64,000 nt of DNA, from contig PUNZ01000173.1 in the NCBI GenBank assembly GCA_003551945.1, forward strand, positions 1-64,000, in the 5' to 3' direction. The notes under the pieces were generated by a model. The model was not told the origin of the DNA. It did not search any database and saw only the letters and a list, made by a program, of their open reading frames with translations. Both the position numbers and the translations under genes were made by a program. Within the stretch, counting starts at the first letter, position 1, and every line of letters starts with the position of its first letter. Positions 38,101-46,315 of the stretch are shown in pieces. The stretch comes from Halovenus sp. Its GTDB lineage: Archaea; Halobacteriota; Halobacteria; Halobacteriales; Haloarculaceae.

Positions 38101-38582
38101 TCAGTATCTTCGGTAATTGTGACTCGTTCGAGCGCATCGCGAAACGAACTTCTGTCCTCGATAGCAGGTGTTGAGACGGTTGTTTCCACGTCTCCAACCT
38201 GTTGACCGGCGGACGGAAGCGTCGACGTGGCTTCCGTTGCAATTAGTGCTTTGACGTAGTATCGGAACAGTGCTGTGTCGTCTGAAGCAAAGCGCTCTAG
38301 CTCGGTGCCGTATGTCGTGTTTTTCGTGGTTGTCAAAGGCCGTTCAGCAGCCTGTGTCATTGCTTGTATGACCGCCTCTTCTAGTGCCGATTGCGTGCTC
38401 ACCTCGGTTCGCTCCATTGCAGCAGCAGCGTCCCTATCAACGTCGGGTGAGGACTGGACATGGACTGAACCGACAAGCGCAACGGCTGAGAGCAACACAA
38501 GCGCCCCAATTACGGCGAGTGGCACCATTCCCCGTCTAGCAACAGTCGCAGCAGCCGGTCGGGAACAGTCACCCGATCTCAT
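35148..38582 (-). CDS. Large single-TM exported protein, last gene of a pseudopilin-like operon
   Basis: 1144 aa. The start MRSGDCSRPAAATVARRGM at 38582 overlaps the previous stop as ATGA. A basic N-terminus precedes a single helix (MVPLAVIGALVLLSAVALVG), after which the entire chain is hydrophilic, Ser/Thr/Glu rich and presumably outside the cell. It includes a Cys-rich patch (TCQQSEYRCHIS) and a conserved-looking WARGYAQYGGAPITEVIANRHLEP. The order of partners matches a haloarchaeal group I recall as DUF7284-7285-7286; the numbers are unverified. The ATGA overlaps show translational coupling with the two preceding genes. Function is unknown; the topology recalls minor pilins or TadG-like proteins. 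Confidence 0.78.
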   Translation of the reverse strand: MRSGDCSRPAAATVARRGMVPLAVIGALVLLSAVALVGSVHVQSSPDVDRDAAAAMERTEVSTQSALEEAVIQAMTQAAERPLTTTKNTTYGTELERFASDDTALFRYYVKALIATEATSTLPSAGQQVGDVETTVSTPAIEDRSSFRDALERVTITEDTDGLVTIELSEVELQSQIHGDSISSETTSVSVTLQSPLFEMHERTEAFQERLDAGVYESGFSQRFNAQLYALGWARGYAQYGGAPITEVIANRHLEPITNHALYRTQQDVFGEADPTLGNAVRQGWFCMASQDAEGLYEEYSNTEPDVSADICSRSEWLLGDAQTGKLPDPPETTDLLGAAPGMDAEHTIGVNETAYLPFRTLVAGEGTHSLESAIDRAVTVEATIDSTVETSEVTFSHDKPTDSATVTESEREHVRTAIESASVGSALSEVSAESSQNGDLSLSDITATVTVREEKTWHLNRSNGTTKSATTTETETADSTLSLAIAVDEIGPDSHASGPIAGETVADWTSAHESTMLAGHSLFETADSVPEAILTGIAGDSSDEAMAEWLESAVEPSAETGEFSGSTTEHISLADQVSDEFRAALLSDLNSVQSAVEAVNHTFERSELISDGGVDEPTPVGGLITQVKKTQAEIVEDQTTQTVAGLIKRELTDSYFTLLVQDLEAIDDGHSEALSGLDETLEDIDGGLEQGVTALQQGIHPQEPEPVPIETGEDISYEIRGSPTYLTTETVTDEEIPQVGDDKEFAPLSLTNHNHLQMPYETLAAGFFDRLSSVIGFGDPAAELPLQTAGEALRAGELAIVGAETGEYGSQESLATQTETVRKETEAGIEEFADDFTHSLLYALYPDEVRVVDEADNTVNIELAAVPETCQQSEYRCHISSDSTVADAEQQIEAALADQLEAYDTVGERAIAIGNGELVGPLTEQLSADLGADTYQPSHLNSSAAWEGTVESSVYPAFTTSAKEQTVTIAAVDELEQLDEYIREGLTDVSSDIIEDRISSTVEDQFDIDQYDDWVDGVDTPVRVPAGMPLLPVPGMWYATVNTWDVQVQGEYSRFEVSANLMTTATTTPLTYVREDATVSLPVGGADEHVGEVDPISVAERTALVVIVPPGGIGVGDRDTANPECSALYPHTGPVNGEETQCE

Positions 38583-39562
38583 CGGTTCCACTCCGTGACA
38601 GCAATGGTAACTTCATCGAGAGCAATTGCTTGCTGTGCATCGACCGGCGTCGAAAACTCCTCTCGGAACTCCCAATAAAACTGTGTAGAGAGTTTTTCGA
38701 TGAACTGCTCTCTCAATGACTGTTCAACACTGCTATCGGATTCCCTTTGCATAACCGATTGCGCAGAGAGATGTTCCTCTATCTCGCTGTCGGAAATGTT
38801 CGAATCCTCAATGAGATGCATTAGATTGTGAATGCGGACAAGTGCCCGTTCACGGTCGTTCTCAGTCGAAGTCAGTTGTCGCTGGGTCTGTTGTGGTTTG
38901 AGCAAGCCATCGACAACAACGGTTGCGAGCGTCCGAGAGAGTCGCTCAAACGAATCAGACTGATTTGTCGAATTGTCAGTACCCTCTTTCAATTGTGCGT
39001 CACCGTTTCGAAATCCACTTGGAACGGTTTGCTGTGAGACCGTCGTCTCAACATCGGCCGGCGGTGGCTGCCCGAAAGAGATTTTCCCGTAACTGTTGCT
39101 CCCCTCAAACAGTTCCCATATCGCGTGTACCTGCCACTCTGCTGAATCGAGTAGTTTGACATTCGTTATCTCGGTTTCTAGCCGCTCTCTAAACGACTGG
39201 TCAGATACATTTTGCTGAGACCCCACTTGGTCTTTCTCTCCGGCAGTGGCGTTCGCGACTGCTGCAACAGCAAGTCCACGAGCAAGCGAGCCCGCAAAGG
39301 CCTGGGCTGTCGCCTCTTTGTCGTCTGCTGAATTGCCAGTAGCGGTAGTACTCACGGCCGCCAGTTCAGCGCCAGTTGAGTACGTGAAATTAACCGTTGT
39401 CGCCGAAAGCGTCTCAACCGCATATGAGTGCTCAGGGCCTGAATCAGGCTGGTCGTGAGGAACAATTGCAACAAGGGCAATAGCACCTGAGATGAGGACA
39501 AGCGCAAGCGCGACATCAACGACGGTGCTGATTGCACGATGTTGGCTGCTGCTCTGAGTCAT
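38579..39562 (-). CDS. Single-TM exported protein, third gene of the pseudopilin-like operon
   Basis: 327 aa from MTQSSSQHRAISTVVDVAL at 39562, whose ATG overlaps the stop of the preceding gene (ATGA). The ORF-track start at 39694 reads through that gene in another frame. The N-terminus HRAISTVVDVALALVLISGAIALVAIV is one membrane anchor. The rest is extracellular-type, polar, with an Asn/Gln/Ser/Thr-rich middle and a C-terminus rich in charged helices (FIEKLSTQFYWEFREEF). I recall related haloarchaeal proteins as DUF7284. It overlaps the downstream 1144-aa gene in the same ATGA manner. Confidence 0.78.
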   Translation of the reverse strand: MTQSSSQHRAISTVVDVALALVLISGAIALVAIVPHDQPDSGPEHSYAVETLSATTVNFTYSTGAELAAVSTTATGNSADDKEATAQAFAGSLARGLAVAAVANATAGEKDQVGSQQNVSDQSFRERLETEITNVKLLDSAEWQVHAIWELFEGSNSYGKISFGQPPPADVETTVSQQTVPSGFRNGDAQLKEGTDNSTNQSDSFERLSRTLATVVVDGLLKPQQTQRQLTSTENDRERALVRIHNLMHLIEDSNISDSEIEEHLSAQSVMQRESDSSVEQSLREQFIEKLSTQFYWEFREEFSTPVDAQQAIALDEVTIAVTEWNR

Positions 39563-40047
39563 GGCAGTACCTCGATGTGCAACAGTCCTGGTCTGATTTC
39601 CCCGGGGGCCATCTGAACCGGGACAGTGCGAGAGACTCCATCGAGTGAATGTGGCTGTATGTGAGTGTCGAGGGCAGTAGTGGACAAACGACACTCTGGA
39701 TGCTCTATGGCATCTCTCGTTTCCCCACCGTCTGTGACGATGAGTTGCTCACTAACGCTTTGATTGCCGTTGTGATTGATAACAAGAAGGGTAATACAGA
39801 TTGATTCTGTGAACGGTTCCCCAGCAAGCGCATTTGAAGCTGACTGTCTGTCTGTCCGAATGACTCCATCTTCACTGAGTGATTGCCACACCGCCTCTAA
39901 ATCGGCTTCCTCATTGGTTTCCTCCGAGCCGAGTTCCGCAACGAACTCTTCGCTTGTCACAGCATACAAAGACAAGCCCACAGCAAGCGCTGCAACAGCA
40001 ATGACTGCAGCCAGCGGTTCGGTTTGACCACGATATCCATCCTGCAT
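39559..40047 (-). CDS. Pseudopilin-like exported protein with RGQTEP N-terminus
   Basis: 162 aa. The N-terminus MQDGYRGQTEPLAAVIAVAA reads as a short positively charged leader, a G-Q junction, a nearby Glu, and a long hydrophobic stretch (AAVIAVAALAVGLSLYAVT). That resembles archaeal class III (prepilin-type) signal peptides, although the fit to the strict PibD consensus is loose. The remaining 130 residues are polar with two Cys (SICITLL and HPECRL) that could form a disulfide outside the cell. I recall similar proteins as DUF7285. It is followed by the next gene through an ATGA overlap and preceded by the 172-aa gene with 60 nt between. Confidence 0.78.
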   Translation of the reverse strand: MQDGYRGQTEPLAAVIAVAALAVGLSLYAVTSEEFVAELGSEETNEEADLEAVWQSLSEDGVIRTDRQSASNALAGEPFTESICITLLVINHNGNQSVSEQLIVTDGGETRDAIEHPECRLSTTALDTHIQPHSLDGVSRTVPVQMAPGEIRPGLLHIEVLP

Positions 40048-40107
40048 ACGCTGTAGCTGACTGGCCGAGGGTTCGTATATAAAATCACGGAGGCGTCCTG
40101 AGTGTCG

Positions 40108-40626
40108 CTATAGCCGAGTCACAAGTACAACGCGTTCCCCCTCATGTTCGATGAGTGTTAATAACAGTTTGACATCGCCACGCATATCGCTCAAGTCAAG
40201 CCTTTCATCCGATTCAATCAGGACCGGTACGGACAGCTGCTGCGTTTGTATGTGCCCAGCAGCAATCTTGTATTCAACCTGTCCCGTTGTCTCAGGATAT
40301 CCAGGTGCTATCCTGAACGTATCGAGACCTGTTGAGCCAACTCCCTCAGATGGTAATGAAAGAGTGGCGACTCGTTGTGCTGGTTCCTGTCCGCGTTTCG
40401 CAAGCGGTTCGGATTCATAGAGGTCCAGTGCTGTCGAGTCAAGCTGGTGGATAGCTGTCTCGACCTCAGAGTGGGCACGCTCGGTTTCAATATACTCTAC
40501 TGCGAACAGTGATACCGAGAGTATCGTCGCTGCGACAGTCACTGCGAGGACATACCGAATCACAGCCTTGGCTATCCTCGCCTTCCGATATAAGCGGTGG
40601 GAGGCCAGGGACCCCAACGATACCAA
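40108..40626 (-). CDS. Single-TM exported protein, first gene of the pseudopilin-like operon
   Basis: 172 aa. A basic N-terminal segment (HRLYRKARIAKAVIR) leads into one helix (YVLAVTVAATILSVSLFAVEY); residues after about 48 are hydrophilic and probably outside. Conserved-looking elements are IHQLDSTALDLYE and GQVEYKIAAGHIQTQQLSVP. It lacks the RGQTEP motif of its neighbour. It is the first gene of the four on this strand and 48 nt downstream of the OsmC gene's stop. No ATPase (TadA/PilB-like) or TadC-like gene is adjacent. Confidence 0.72.
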   Translation of the reverse strand: MVSLGSLASHRLYRKARIAKAVIRYVLAVTVAATILSVSLFAVEYIETERAHSEVETAIHQLDSTALDLYESEPLAKRGQEPAQRVATLSLPSEGVGSTGLDTFRIAPGYPETTGQVEYKIAAGHIQTQQLSVPVLIESDERLDLSDMRGDVKLLLTLIEHEGERVVLVTRL

Positions 40627-40674
40627 GGAACAACCAGCTATATCATATCCGCAGTTACTAAGCAGTCGCTGCAG

Positions 40675-41103
40675 TTAGCACTCCAAGGACGCATCGAGTG
40701 TGATAGTTGGTCCGGCGAGGGCCTTTGAGACTGGGCAGTTCTCTTTCGCGCGCTGGGCGAGTTCGTCGAATATTTCTGGCTCGATATCGGGGACGTTGGC
40801 GGAGACCGTTAGGTCGATTCGAGGAATCTCGAAGCCACCACCCTCGGCTCGCTCAAGGTGTACATCCGCCGTCGTGTCGATTCGGTCAGCTGTGTATCCG
40901 TCCTGTTCAAGGAACGCGGTGAACTGCATCGAGAAACATCCCGAGTGGGCAGCACCAATGAGTTCTTCCGGGTCCGTTCCCGGTTCATCCTCAAACCGTG
41001 TCGGAAATCGAAAAGTCCCCGTTACTGCTCCGCTCTCAGTTTCAAAGTCACCGCTTCCGTCTGTCCCTCCGTGCCACGACGTTTCGGCTTTTCTTGTGGG
41101 CAT
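40675..41103 (-). CDS. OsmC family peroxiredoxin
   Basis: 142 aa from MPTRKAETSWHGGTDGSG; the ORF track has 15 further residues upstream. The two redox-active Cys of OsmC/Ohr proteins are present: AAHSGCFSMQF and KENCPVSKALAG. It would reduce organic hydroperoxides. The strand ESGAVTGTFRFPTRFED and a long central helix match OsmC more than Ohr. The length is normal. It is probably its own unit, although the exported-protein operon follows on the same strand. Confidence 0.93.
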   Translation of the reverse strand: MPTRKAETSWHGGTDGSGDFETESGAVTGTFRFPTRFEDEPGTDPEELIGAAHSGCFSMQFTAFLEQDGYTADRIDTTADVHLERAEGGGFEIPRIDLTVSANVPDIEPEIFDELAQRAKENCPVSKALAGPTITLDASLEC

Positions 41104-41179
41104 CCTATTTTGTGGTGCGCTTGCATATGACATGACCTTTTGCATCAATGAGTTGTTATTTTAAGAGGTGGCAGACGAG

Positions 41180-41350
41180 TTAGCAGTAATAAACCCAGAA
41201 CGAGTGTCCACCCGAACATTCGATCTTCGTGGGGTCTTCAAATGGAGCAGCATATCCCTTAATTTTCAGCTCTACACCAGCGTCGGGGACTGGTACGCCA
41301 TTGACCGCACCACATGTTGGGCACCGGACCTCTTGTGTTTCTATTTGCAT
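41180..41350 (-). CDS. Zinc-ribbon miniprotein (56 aa)
   Basis: 56 aa from MQIETQEVRCPTCGAVNGV (41350); the ORF track adds six residues. The zinc site is CPTCG near the N-terminus with IECSGGHSFWVYYC at the C-terminus, giving a Cys-x2-Cys and Cys/His/Cys ligand set. The last residue is Cys. Small proteins of this kind are common in haloarchaea and mostly uncharacterised; binding of RNA, DNA or protein partners are all possible. An AT-rich palindromic TTATTAATAA about 30-40 nt upstream (near 41380) is the likely TATA region. Confidence 0.72.
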   Translation of the reverse strand: MQIETQEVRCPTCGAVNGVPVPDAGVELKIKGYAAPFEDPTKIECSGGHSFWVYYC

Positions 41351-41550
41351 TGTTGCCGACCCATTCAAGATACATCATTATTAATAATTAACGTATTGGC
41401 CAGTTACTTCCTCGATTCATCTTAGATCGCCCAGTATGGATATCTGACCCTGACAGGGCTCTAAACACTGTTCCTATTGTGGCCGTTACAGCGGATATCT
41501 GTGACGCACCGGGGACGAAGTTGTTTCTACGTTTGGCCTGAAACACGAAC

Positions 41551-44388
41551 CTACCAGAACGACCGCGTCCGAGCATATTCGCGTTCTCGGGAGAGAATAT
41601 CGCGGTAAAACTCATCCTCATTCTCACGGAGTTTGTTGATAATCCGTGCGGCATTTCGTGGGCCTACACCGCGGGCGGCAAGCGCAATCACGGCCTGCTT
41701 TCCATGACTTTGCACCAGACTTGCTGACTGATAGGCACGCTTAGTTTGTTTTCGTTGCTCCTCGTCTTTTTCAGGGGTTCTCACGGCTGCGATTGTCTCC
41801 TCATCCCACGGGTTGAGGGCAGCAATCCGTGTTGACTCACAGTGTGGACACCGTGGGGTATCAGATACCCGCTTGACCTGTGTCGTCCGCTTCCAGTCAG
41901 TACAGTGGAGGCAAAAGAGAATGACGCGGTCGTTCTGGATCCGTTCTTTGACCGTCTGAATAACGCTTGCATCAGCATTTTCAGGAGTGAGCAGTTCCTG
42001 ACCAGCGCTCCGCCCGCCGGTGCCAATAGCGGTGTGTTCAGCAATCAGTTCAATCTCGATAGCTCCTGACTGGATTGCGGTAAGTACCTCGCTTGCGGCA
42101 TCGACGGCGAGTTCCTCATGCATGAGTTCGCGCATCGCCTCATCATAAACAGGTGTCCCTTCGAGGGCTTGGAGTAACCGACTCCTCCCAAATCGGTTGG
42201 GTGACCCCCGCCAACGCTTAAGTGCGCCAAATGTTGAGGCCACATGGGCGATGGTGAACTTGAGTGCGTCGGCGTTTTTTAAACTTAATTCGATAATGGC
42301 TTGCACGTGGTCCGGGTCGGTCTCTTCCAAAATAGCCACGACCTCAGTGAGACTGACACCGGCGGGAACGTCGAGTTCAATCCTGTACGGGTCGACCTCT
42401 AGACCGATACTTGACCCGGTTTGCTGGCCAAGCAGCGCGGAAAGCAACCTCCCTAACGTCTCGTTCGTCTGGTGACCAAAGCAGGCATTAATGACCACAG
42501 ACCCAGCCTTCCCTTCGACCACGATGCGCTCATCTGTCGCAACCGGTTGTCCCGCTTCAACCGTCGAGGCAATCTGTTCCATACCAGTGACAACCGTCTC
42601 GTATCCGACATCATAGTGGTGGGCAATATCTCGCGCAATTTGTTCCGTCTCGCCACCGGCCTCGAACTGTTCGACAATGACACCTCTGAGTTGACCCACA
42701 GCCGCTGCGACAGGGCGAGCAACAGGAATTTCCTGCCCGGTCCATGACGGGACCTCCCCAGTCGGATCAGGAATTGGCGAAACGGTCACAACTTCATCCT
42801 CTTCATCAATCTCGGTTATTCGCCACATCTCCCCTCGTTGAACGAACGTCTCACCAGGGCTTGCAAAGTTGACGACGAACCGCTCATCGAGCGTCCCTAC
42901 GCGTGAGCCGCTGGCAACATCCTCAACATCATAGGTTGTCTCATCAGGAATCATCGAGAGATTTCGATAGAAATACTGCCACGTCTCCCGGCGTTTTTCC
43001 AGTGTGTCTTTCTCCTCATCAACCCAGATGATTCGGTTGTCTTGCAGTTCCCTGACGACAGATTTGAACGCTTCAGTCGATAGATTGTGGAAGGGATACG
43101 CGCGAGTGACGATTTCGTAGGCTCGCATCGCTCTAATCTCTCCAAAATCCATGATGAGGCCTGCAATCTGATTCGCAACCGTGTCGAGGCTTCCGTGGTG
43201 CATCTCTGCAGGTTCGACGGCACCCTGACGAGACCGTTGTGCGATGGTGAGCGATTCGATAATGTCGTCGGGGTGGCTGGTGACAATGGTCCCAGAGGAG
43301 TATTCACCCTCACGGTGGCCAGCCCTCCCGATTCGTTGGAGCAAGCGGGCAACCTGTCGTGGACTGTTATACTGAACGACGTGGTCAACGTGACCGACGT
43401 CGATTCCCAGTTCCATCGAGGACGTACAGAGGAGGGCATCGAGTTCCCCAGTTTTGAACGCTGTTTCGACCTCGACGCGAGAGTCCTTTGCAAGCGACCC
43501 ATGGTGAATTCCAACGTCCGTTCCATAGGCTCGGAGCCGCGAACCCAGCGCCTCAGCTGTTTGGCGCGTATTGACAAAAATGAGTGTCGCCTGGTGAGCC
43601 GAAACGAGTTCATCAATCGCCCGAACATGGCTTGCTATTTCGGGGTCCGTCACCAATTCGCTCGCCAGCGTTTCATCTTCCTCTGTGATTGCAGGGCACC
43701 GAACGTCGATATCGACATTGCGCCCAACGGAAACCTCCACGACGTCGAAGGGCCGCCCTCCGGTGAGGAGATTCCCAATCTGGTCCGGATCATCGACGGT
43801 TGCAGAGAGTCCGATTCGCTGGAACGAACCTGCCAGCTCTTCAAGTCGTTCCAATCCAATCGACAGTTGTGCACCCCGCTTTGATACTGCGAGTTCGTGA
43901 ATTTCATCAATGACAACGTGGTCGACGTACTCAAGTGCCTGTCTAAGTTTTTTGCCAGTGAGCATCGCCTGCAGGGTTTCAGGTGTGGTAACCAGCAAGT
44001 CTGGTGGGTCGTTCGCTTGCTTTTGTCGCTGATAATCCGTTGTATCTCCATGGCGAACATCAACATCGATATCCAGTGTTTCACCCCACCAGTCAAGCCG
44101 TTCGCGCATATCTCGGTTAAGCGCCCGGAGTGGCGTGATATACAGCGCCCCGATGCCGAATCGGTCTTCACCGGCGAGCGAATCAAAAATGGGAAGCGTT
44201 GCTGTCTCGGTCTTGCCACTCCCCGTTGGCGCAATCACGACGACGTTGTCGCCGCGCGTCAATCGCCCCAGTGCCTTCCGTTGGGGTTCAGTTGGAGACT
44301 CAAAGCCACGGGCAGAGAGGGCGCTTCGAACCTCATCACCAAGCGCAGTAAACGCGTTCGGCCCCTGCACAACCTCGCGGTTTGCCAT
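41551..44388 (-). CDS. lhr: Large helicase-related protein Lhr (DEAD/DEAH superfamily 2)
   Basis: 945 aa from MANREVVQGPNAFTALG; the ORF track adds 45 residues that overlap the divergent NUDIX gene. RecA domain 1 has APTGSGKTETATLP (Walker A) and VVIDEIHELA (Walker B, DEIH). Domain 2 has IFVNTRQTAEAL, HHGSLAKDSR and LLQRIGRAGHREGEYSSG. The Lhr core follows with winged-helix and beta-barrel-like regions. A C-terminal zinc-like pair, FCLHCTDWKRTTQ and PRCPHCES, sits at about 835-865. A helix-hairpin-helix-like VIALAARGVGPRNAARIINK ends the protein. A role in DNA repair or RNA remodelling is likely from family knowledge. Confidence 0.92.
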   Translation of the reverse strand: MANREVVQGPNAFTALGDEVRSALSARGFESPTEPQRKALGRLTRGDNVVVIAPTGSGKTETATLPIFDSLAGEDRFGIGALYITPLRALNRDMRERLDWWGETLDIDVDVRHGDTTDYQRQKQANDPPDLLVTTPETLQAMLTGKKLRQALEYVDHVVIDEIHELAVSKRGAQLSIGLERLEELAGSFQRIGLSATVDDPDQIGNLLTGGRPFDVVEVSVGRNVDIDVRCPAITEEDETLASELVTDPEIASHVRAIDELVSAHQATLIFVNTRQTAEALGSRLRAYGTDVGIHHGSLAKDSRVEVETAFKTGELDALLCTSSMELGIDVGHVDHVVQYNSPRQVARLLQRIGRAGHREGEYSSGTIVTSHPDDIIESLTIAQRSRQGAVEPAEMHHGSLDTVANQIAGLIMDFGEIRAMRAYEIVTRAYPFHNLSTEAFKSVVRELQDNRIIWVDEEKDTLEKRRETWQYFYRNLSMIPDETTYDVEDVASGSRVGTLDERFVVNFASPGETFVQRGEMWRITEIDEEDEVVTVSPIPDPTGEVPSWTGQEIPVARPVAAAVGQLRGVIVEQFEAGGETEQIARDIAHHYDVGYETVVTGMEQIASTVEAGQPVATDERIVVEGKAGSVVINACFGHQTNETLGRLLSALLGQQTGSSIGLEVDPYRIELDVPAGVSLTEVVAILEETDPDHVQAIIELSLKNADALKFTIAHVASTFGALKRWRGSPNRFGRSRLLQALEGTPVYDEAMRELMHEELAVDAASEVLTAIQSGAIEIELIAEHTAIGTGGRSAGQELLTPENADASVIQTVKERIQNDRVILFCLHCTDWKRTTQVKRVSDTPRCPHCESTRIAALNPWDEETIAAVRTPEKDEEQRKQTKRAYQSASLVQSHGKQAVIALAARGVGPRNAARIINKLRENEDEFYRDILSREREYARTRSFW

Positions 44389-44505
44389 TGTGGATTGATT
44401 AGGGATTGAACTGATTAAGGCCGTCGGAGCATCAAGCGGACTACTGGGAAGTCCTGTCGGGCGAGATGCGACATGCAAAAGATGTGGCATTCCTTCAGAA
44501 CAGGT

Positions 44506-44985
44506 ATGGAAACAACTCGGCATTTCGTTGCGACAGTCTATGTCGTCAACGACGGGGAAACAGCGTTACATCACCACGAAAAACTCGATATGTGGCTTCC
44601 GCCGGGGGGACACATCGATAGAGACGAACTCCCACACGAAGCGGCGAAACGAGAGGTCAGAGAGGAGATTGGACTCGATATCGACTTGCTTGCTCCCCAG
44701 GGAAATCTTGAATCAGAGACAGTCCGGTCCATTCCACAGCCACAGCATTTCTTGCTTGAAGATATCAACGTCCACGACGAGGGTGTTGGTCACCAGCACA
44801 TCGACTTTATTTACTATGGCCACGCTGAAAGCCAAGCTATCGACCCTGCTCCGGGTGAGACACCAGCAACCCAGTGGGAATGGTTTACTCCCGAGGAGTT
44901 ACAGACCAACCATGACCGATTCGAGCCTGATGTCATCGAAATCGGGCAACGAGCAATCGAAGCAGTCAACGACTATACGTCGTGA
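44506..44985 (+). CDS. NUDIX hydrolase
   Basis: 159 aa from METTRHFVATVYVVND; the longer ORF-track start at 44473 is less likely. The NUDIX box GGHIDRDELPHEAAKREVREEIG (about 38-60) keeps Gly, Glu, Arg-Glu and the Glu-Glu pair needed to bind the metal and diphosphate. The N-terminal strand ATVYVVNDGETALHHHEKLDMWLPPGG contributes to substrate binding. The specific nucleotide substrate is not evident. It is divergent from lhr, whose start lies about 118 nt away, and is followed by aroK 57 nt downstream. Confidence 0.92.
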   Translation: METTRHFVATVYVVNDGETALHHHEKLDMWLPPGGHIDRDELPHEAAKREVREEIGLDIDLLAPQGNLESETVRSIPQPQHFLLEDINVHDEGVGHQHIDFIYYGHAESQAIDPAPGETPATQWEWFTPEELQTNHDRFEPDVIEIGQRAIEAVNDYTS

Positions 44986-45042
44986 CGACAGCACAAACCG
45001 AGAATCAGCACTGGTAAATACCGGCGTCGGAGAGTCGAAGGC

Positions 45043-45897
45043 ATGGAAGGAACCGCACGCGCACCGGCGGCGGGGACGGTGCTCAACGCACTTGCAACCG
45101 GGACAGGGTCGGCATTTGCTATTTCAGAATACACCACAGCGAGCGTCGATCTTGATAACCAAAAGGGCGTAACCGGCGAAATCGTCGGCGCACCCGAGGC
45201 CGATACGCGGCTTGTCGAGCGCTGTGTCGAACTCGTAACCGCGGAGTACGGCACAGGGGAAGGCGGAACGGTGACGACAGAAAGCGAGGTTCCGATGGCC
45301 TCGGGCTTGAAATCATCAAGCGCCGCAGCGAACGCCACCGTCCTGGCGACGCTCTCTGCACTCGGAAAAGCAGATGTTGTCTCGCGAGAAGCGGCCGCCA
45401 GAATCGGTGTCGCTGCTGCCCGAGATGTCGGCGTCACAATCACTGGAGCGTTCGATGACGCCAGTGCGAGTATGCTCGGCGGCGTCACCGTCACGGACAA
45501 CGAGACCGATACCCTGCTTCACCGAGAAGAACGGGACTGGAGTGTTCTCGTCTGGACGCCACCGGAGCAATCCTTCAGCGCAGATGCTGATGTCGAGGCC
45601 TGTACACAAATAGCTCCGATGGCGGAGTTCGTCGCTGAGTTGGCACTCGAAGGGAAATTTGAGCGAGCGATGACAGTAAACGGGTTGGCATTCTGTGCAG
45701 CGCTTGGCTTCGATAGCCAACCAATGGTCGAAGTGATGGCAACGGTCGATGGCGTCTCGTTGTCCGGGACAGGGCCGAGTTTCACGGCTGTTGGCGACGA
45801 ATCAACGCTCGAAGCAATTCGGTCACGTTGGGACGACCGTCCTGGGATGACGAGACTGACAACGACTCAAACGGCCGGGGCAACCATTCTCGGCTGA
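45043..45897 (+). CDS. aroK: Shikimate kinase, archaeal GHMP type
   Basis: 284 aa GHMP-superfamily kinase phosphorylating shikimate in aromatic amino acid synthesis. The ATP-binding motif is VPMASGLKSSSAAANA (about 84-99), the archaeal shikimate kinase version of PxxxGLGSSAA. The third motif near the C-terminus reads SLSGTGPSFTAVGD. The N-terminus MEGTARAPAAGTVLNALATG is standard. Chorismate mutase follows 87 nt downstream, so this is a two-gene aromatic pathway unit. Upstream is the NUDIX gene on the same strand. Confidence 0.95.
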   Translation: MEGTARAPAAGTVLNALATGTGSAFAISEYTTASVDLDNQKGVTGEIVGAPEADTRLVERCVELVTAEYGTGEGGTVTTESEVPMASGLKSSSAAANATVLATLSALGKADVVSREAAARIGVAAARDVGVTITGAFDDASASMLGGVTVTDNETDTLLHREERDWSVLVWTPPEQSFSADADVEACTQIAPMAEFVAELALEGKFERAMTVNGLAFCAALGFDSQPMVEVMATVDGVSLSGTGPSFTAVGDESTLEAIRSRWDDRPGMTRLTTTQTAGATILG

Positions 45898-45984
45898 TAA
45901 TTCCGATGAGCAAGACCGAAGCGATAAAACGCATCCCCGCAAGAGACTACGATATATGACCACACACGTTGGAGGCGACTGGCG

Positions 45985-46284
45985 ATGAGTAGCGAATCAA
46001 CAATCAACCCCGAGGAGATGTCGCTCGATGAGTTGCGGACCGAGATTCGGGATATCGACCGGGATATCGTCGAGTTGATTGCCCGGAGAACGTACGTTGC
46101 CGATACGATTGCGCAGGTCAAAGCAAGCAAAGACCTCCCGACAACCGATGAAAAACAAGAGGAGGTAGTGATGGACCGTGCCGGCGAAAATGCGGAACGA
46201 TTTGATGTTGATGCAAATCTTGTCAAAGCAATCTTCCGATTACTTATCGAACTGAACAAGGTTGAACAACGCGAGAATCGGTGA
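45985..46284 (+). CDS. Chorismate mutase, AroQ-fold
   Basis: 99 aa. The all-alpha AroQ pattern is visible: MSLDELRTEIRDIDRDIVELIARRT (helix 1 with catalytic Arg/Asp/Glu context), YVADTIAQVKASKDLP (Lys/Arg active-site side) and the terminal helix AIFRLLIELNKVEQRENR. It converts chorismate to prephenate. It forms a pair with the upstream shikimate kinase. The last ten codons plus stop recur, with three synonymous changes, at 47966-47998, and the GNAT-TnpB frame begins inside the 3' end in another frame. The gene itself is intact. Confidence 0.94.
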   Translation: MSSESTINPEEMSLDELRTEIRDIDRDIVELIARRTYVADTIAQVKASKDLPTTDEKQEEVVMDRAGENAERFDVDANLVKAIFRLLIELNKVEQRENR

Positions 46285-46315
46285 AACCGGCATTCCGTGG
46301 CGATTCAAACATAAG

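Noticed and set aside
43087-43884. 265-aa forward frame inside lhr
   Set aside because: Antisense to helicase motifs; no family signature.
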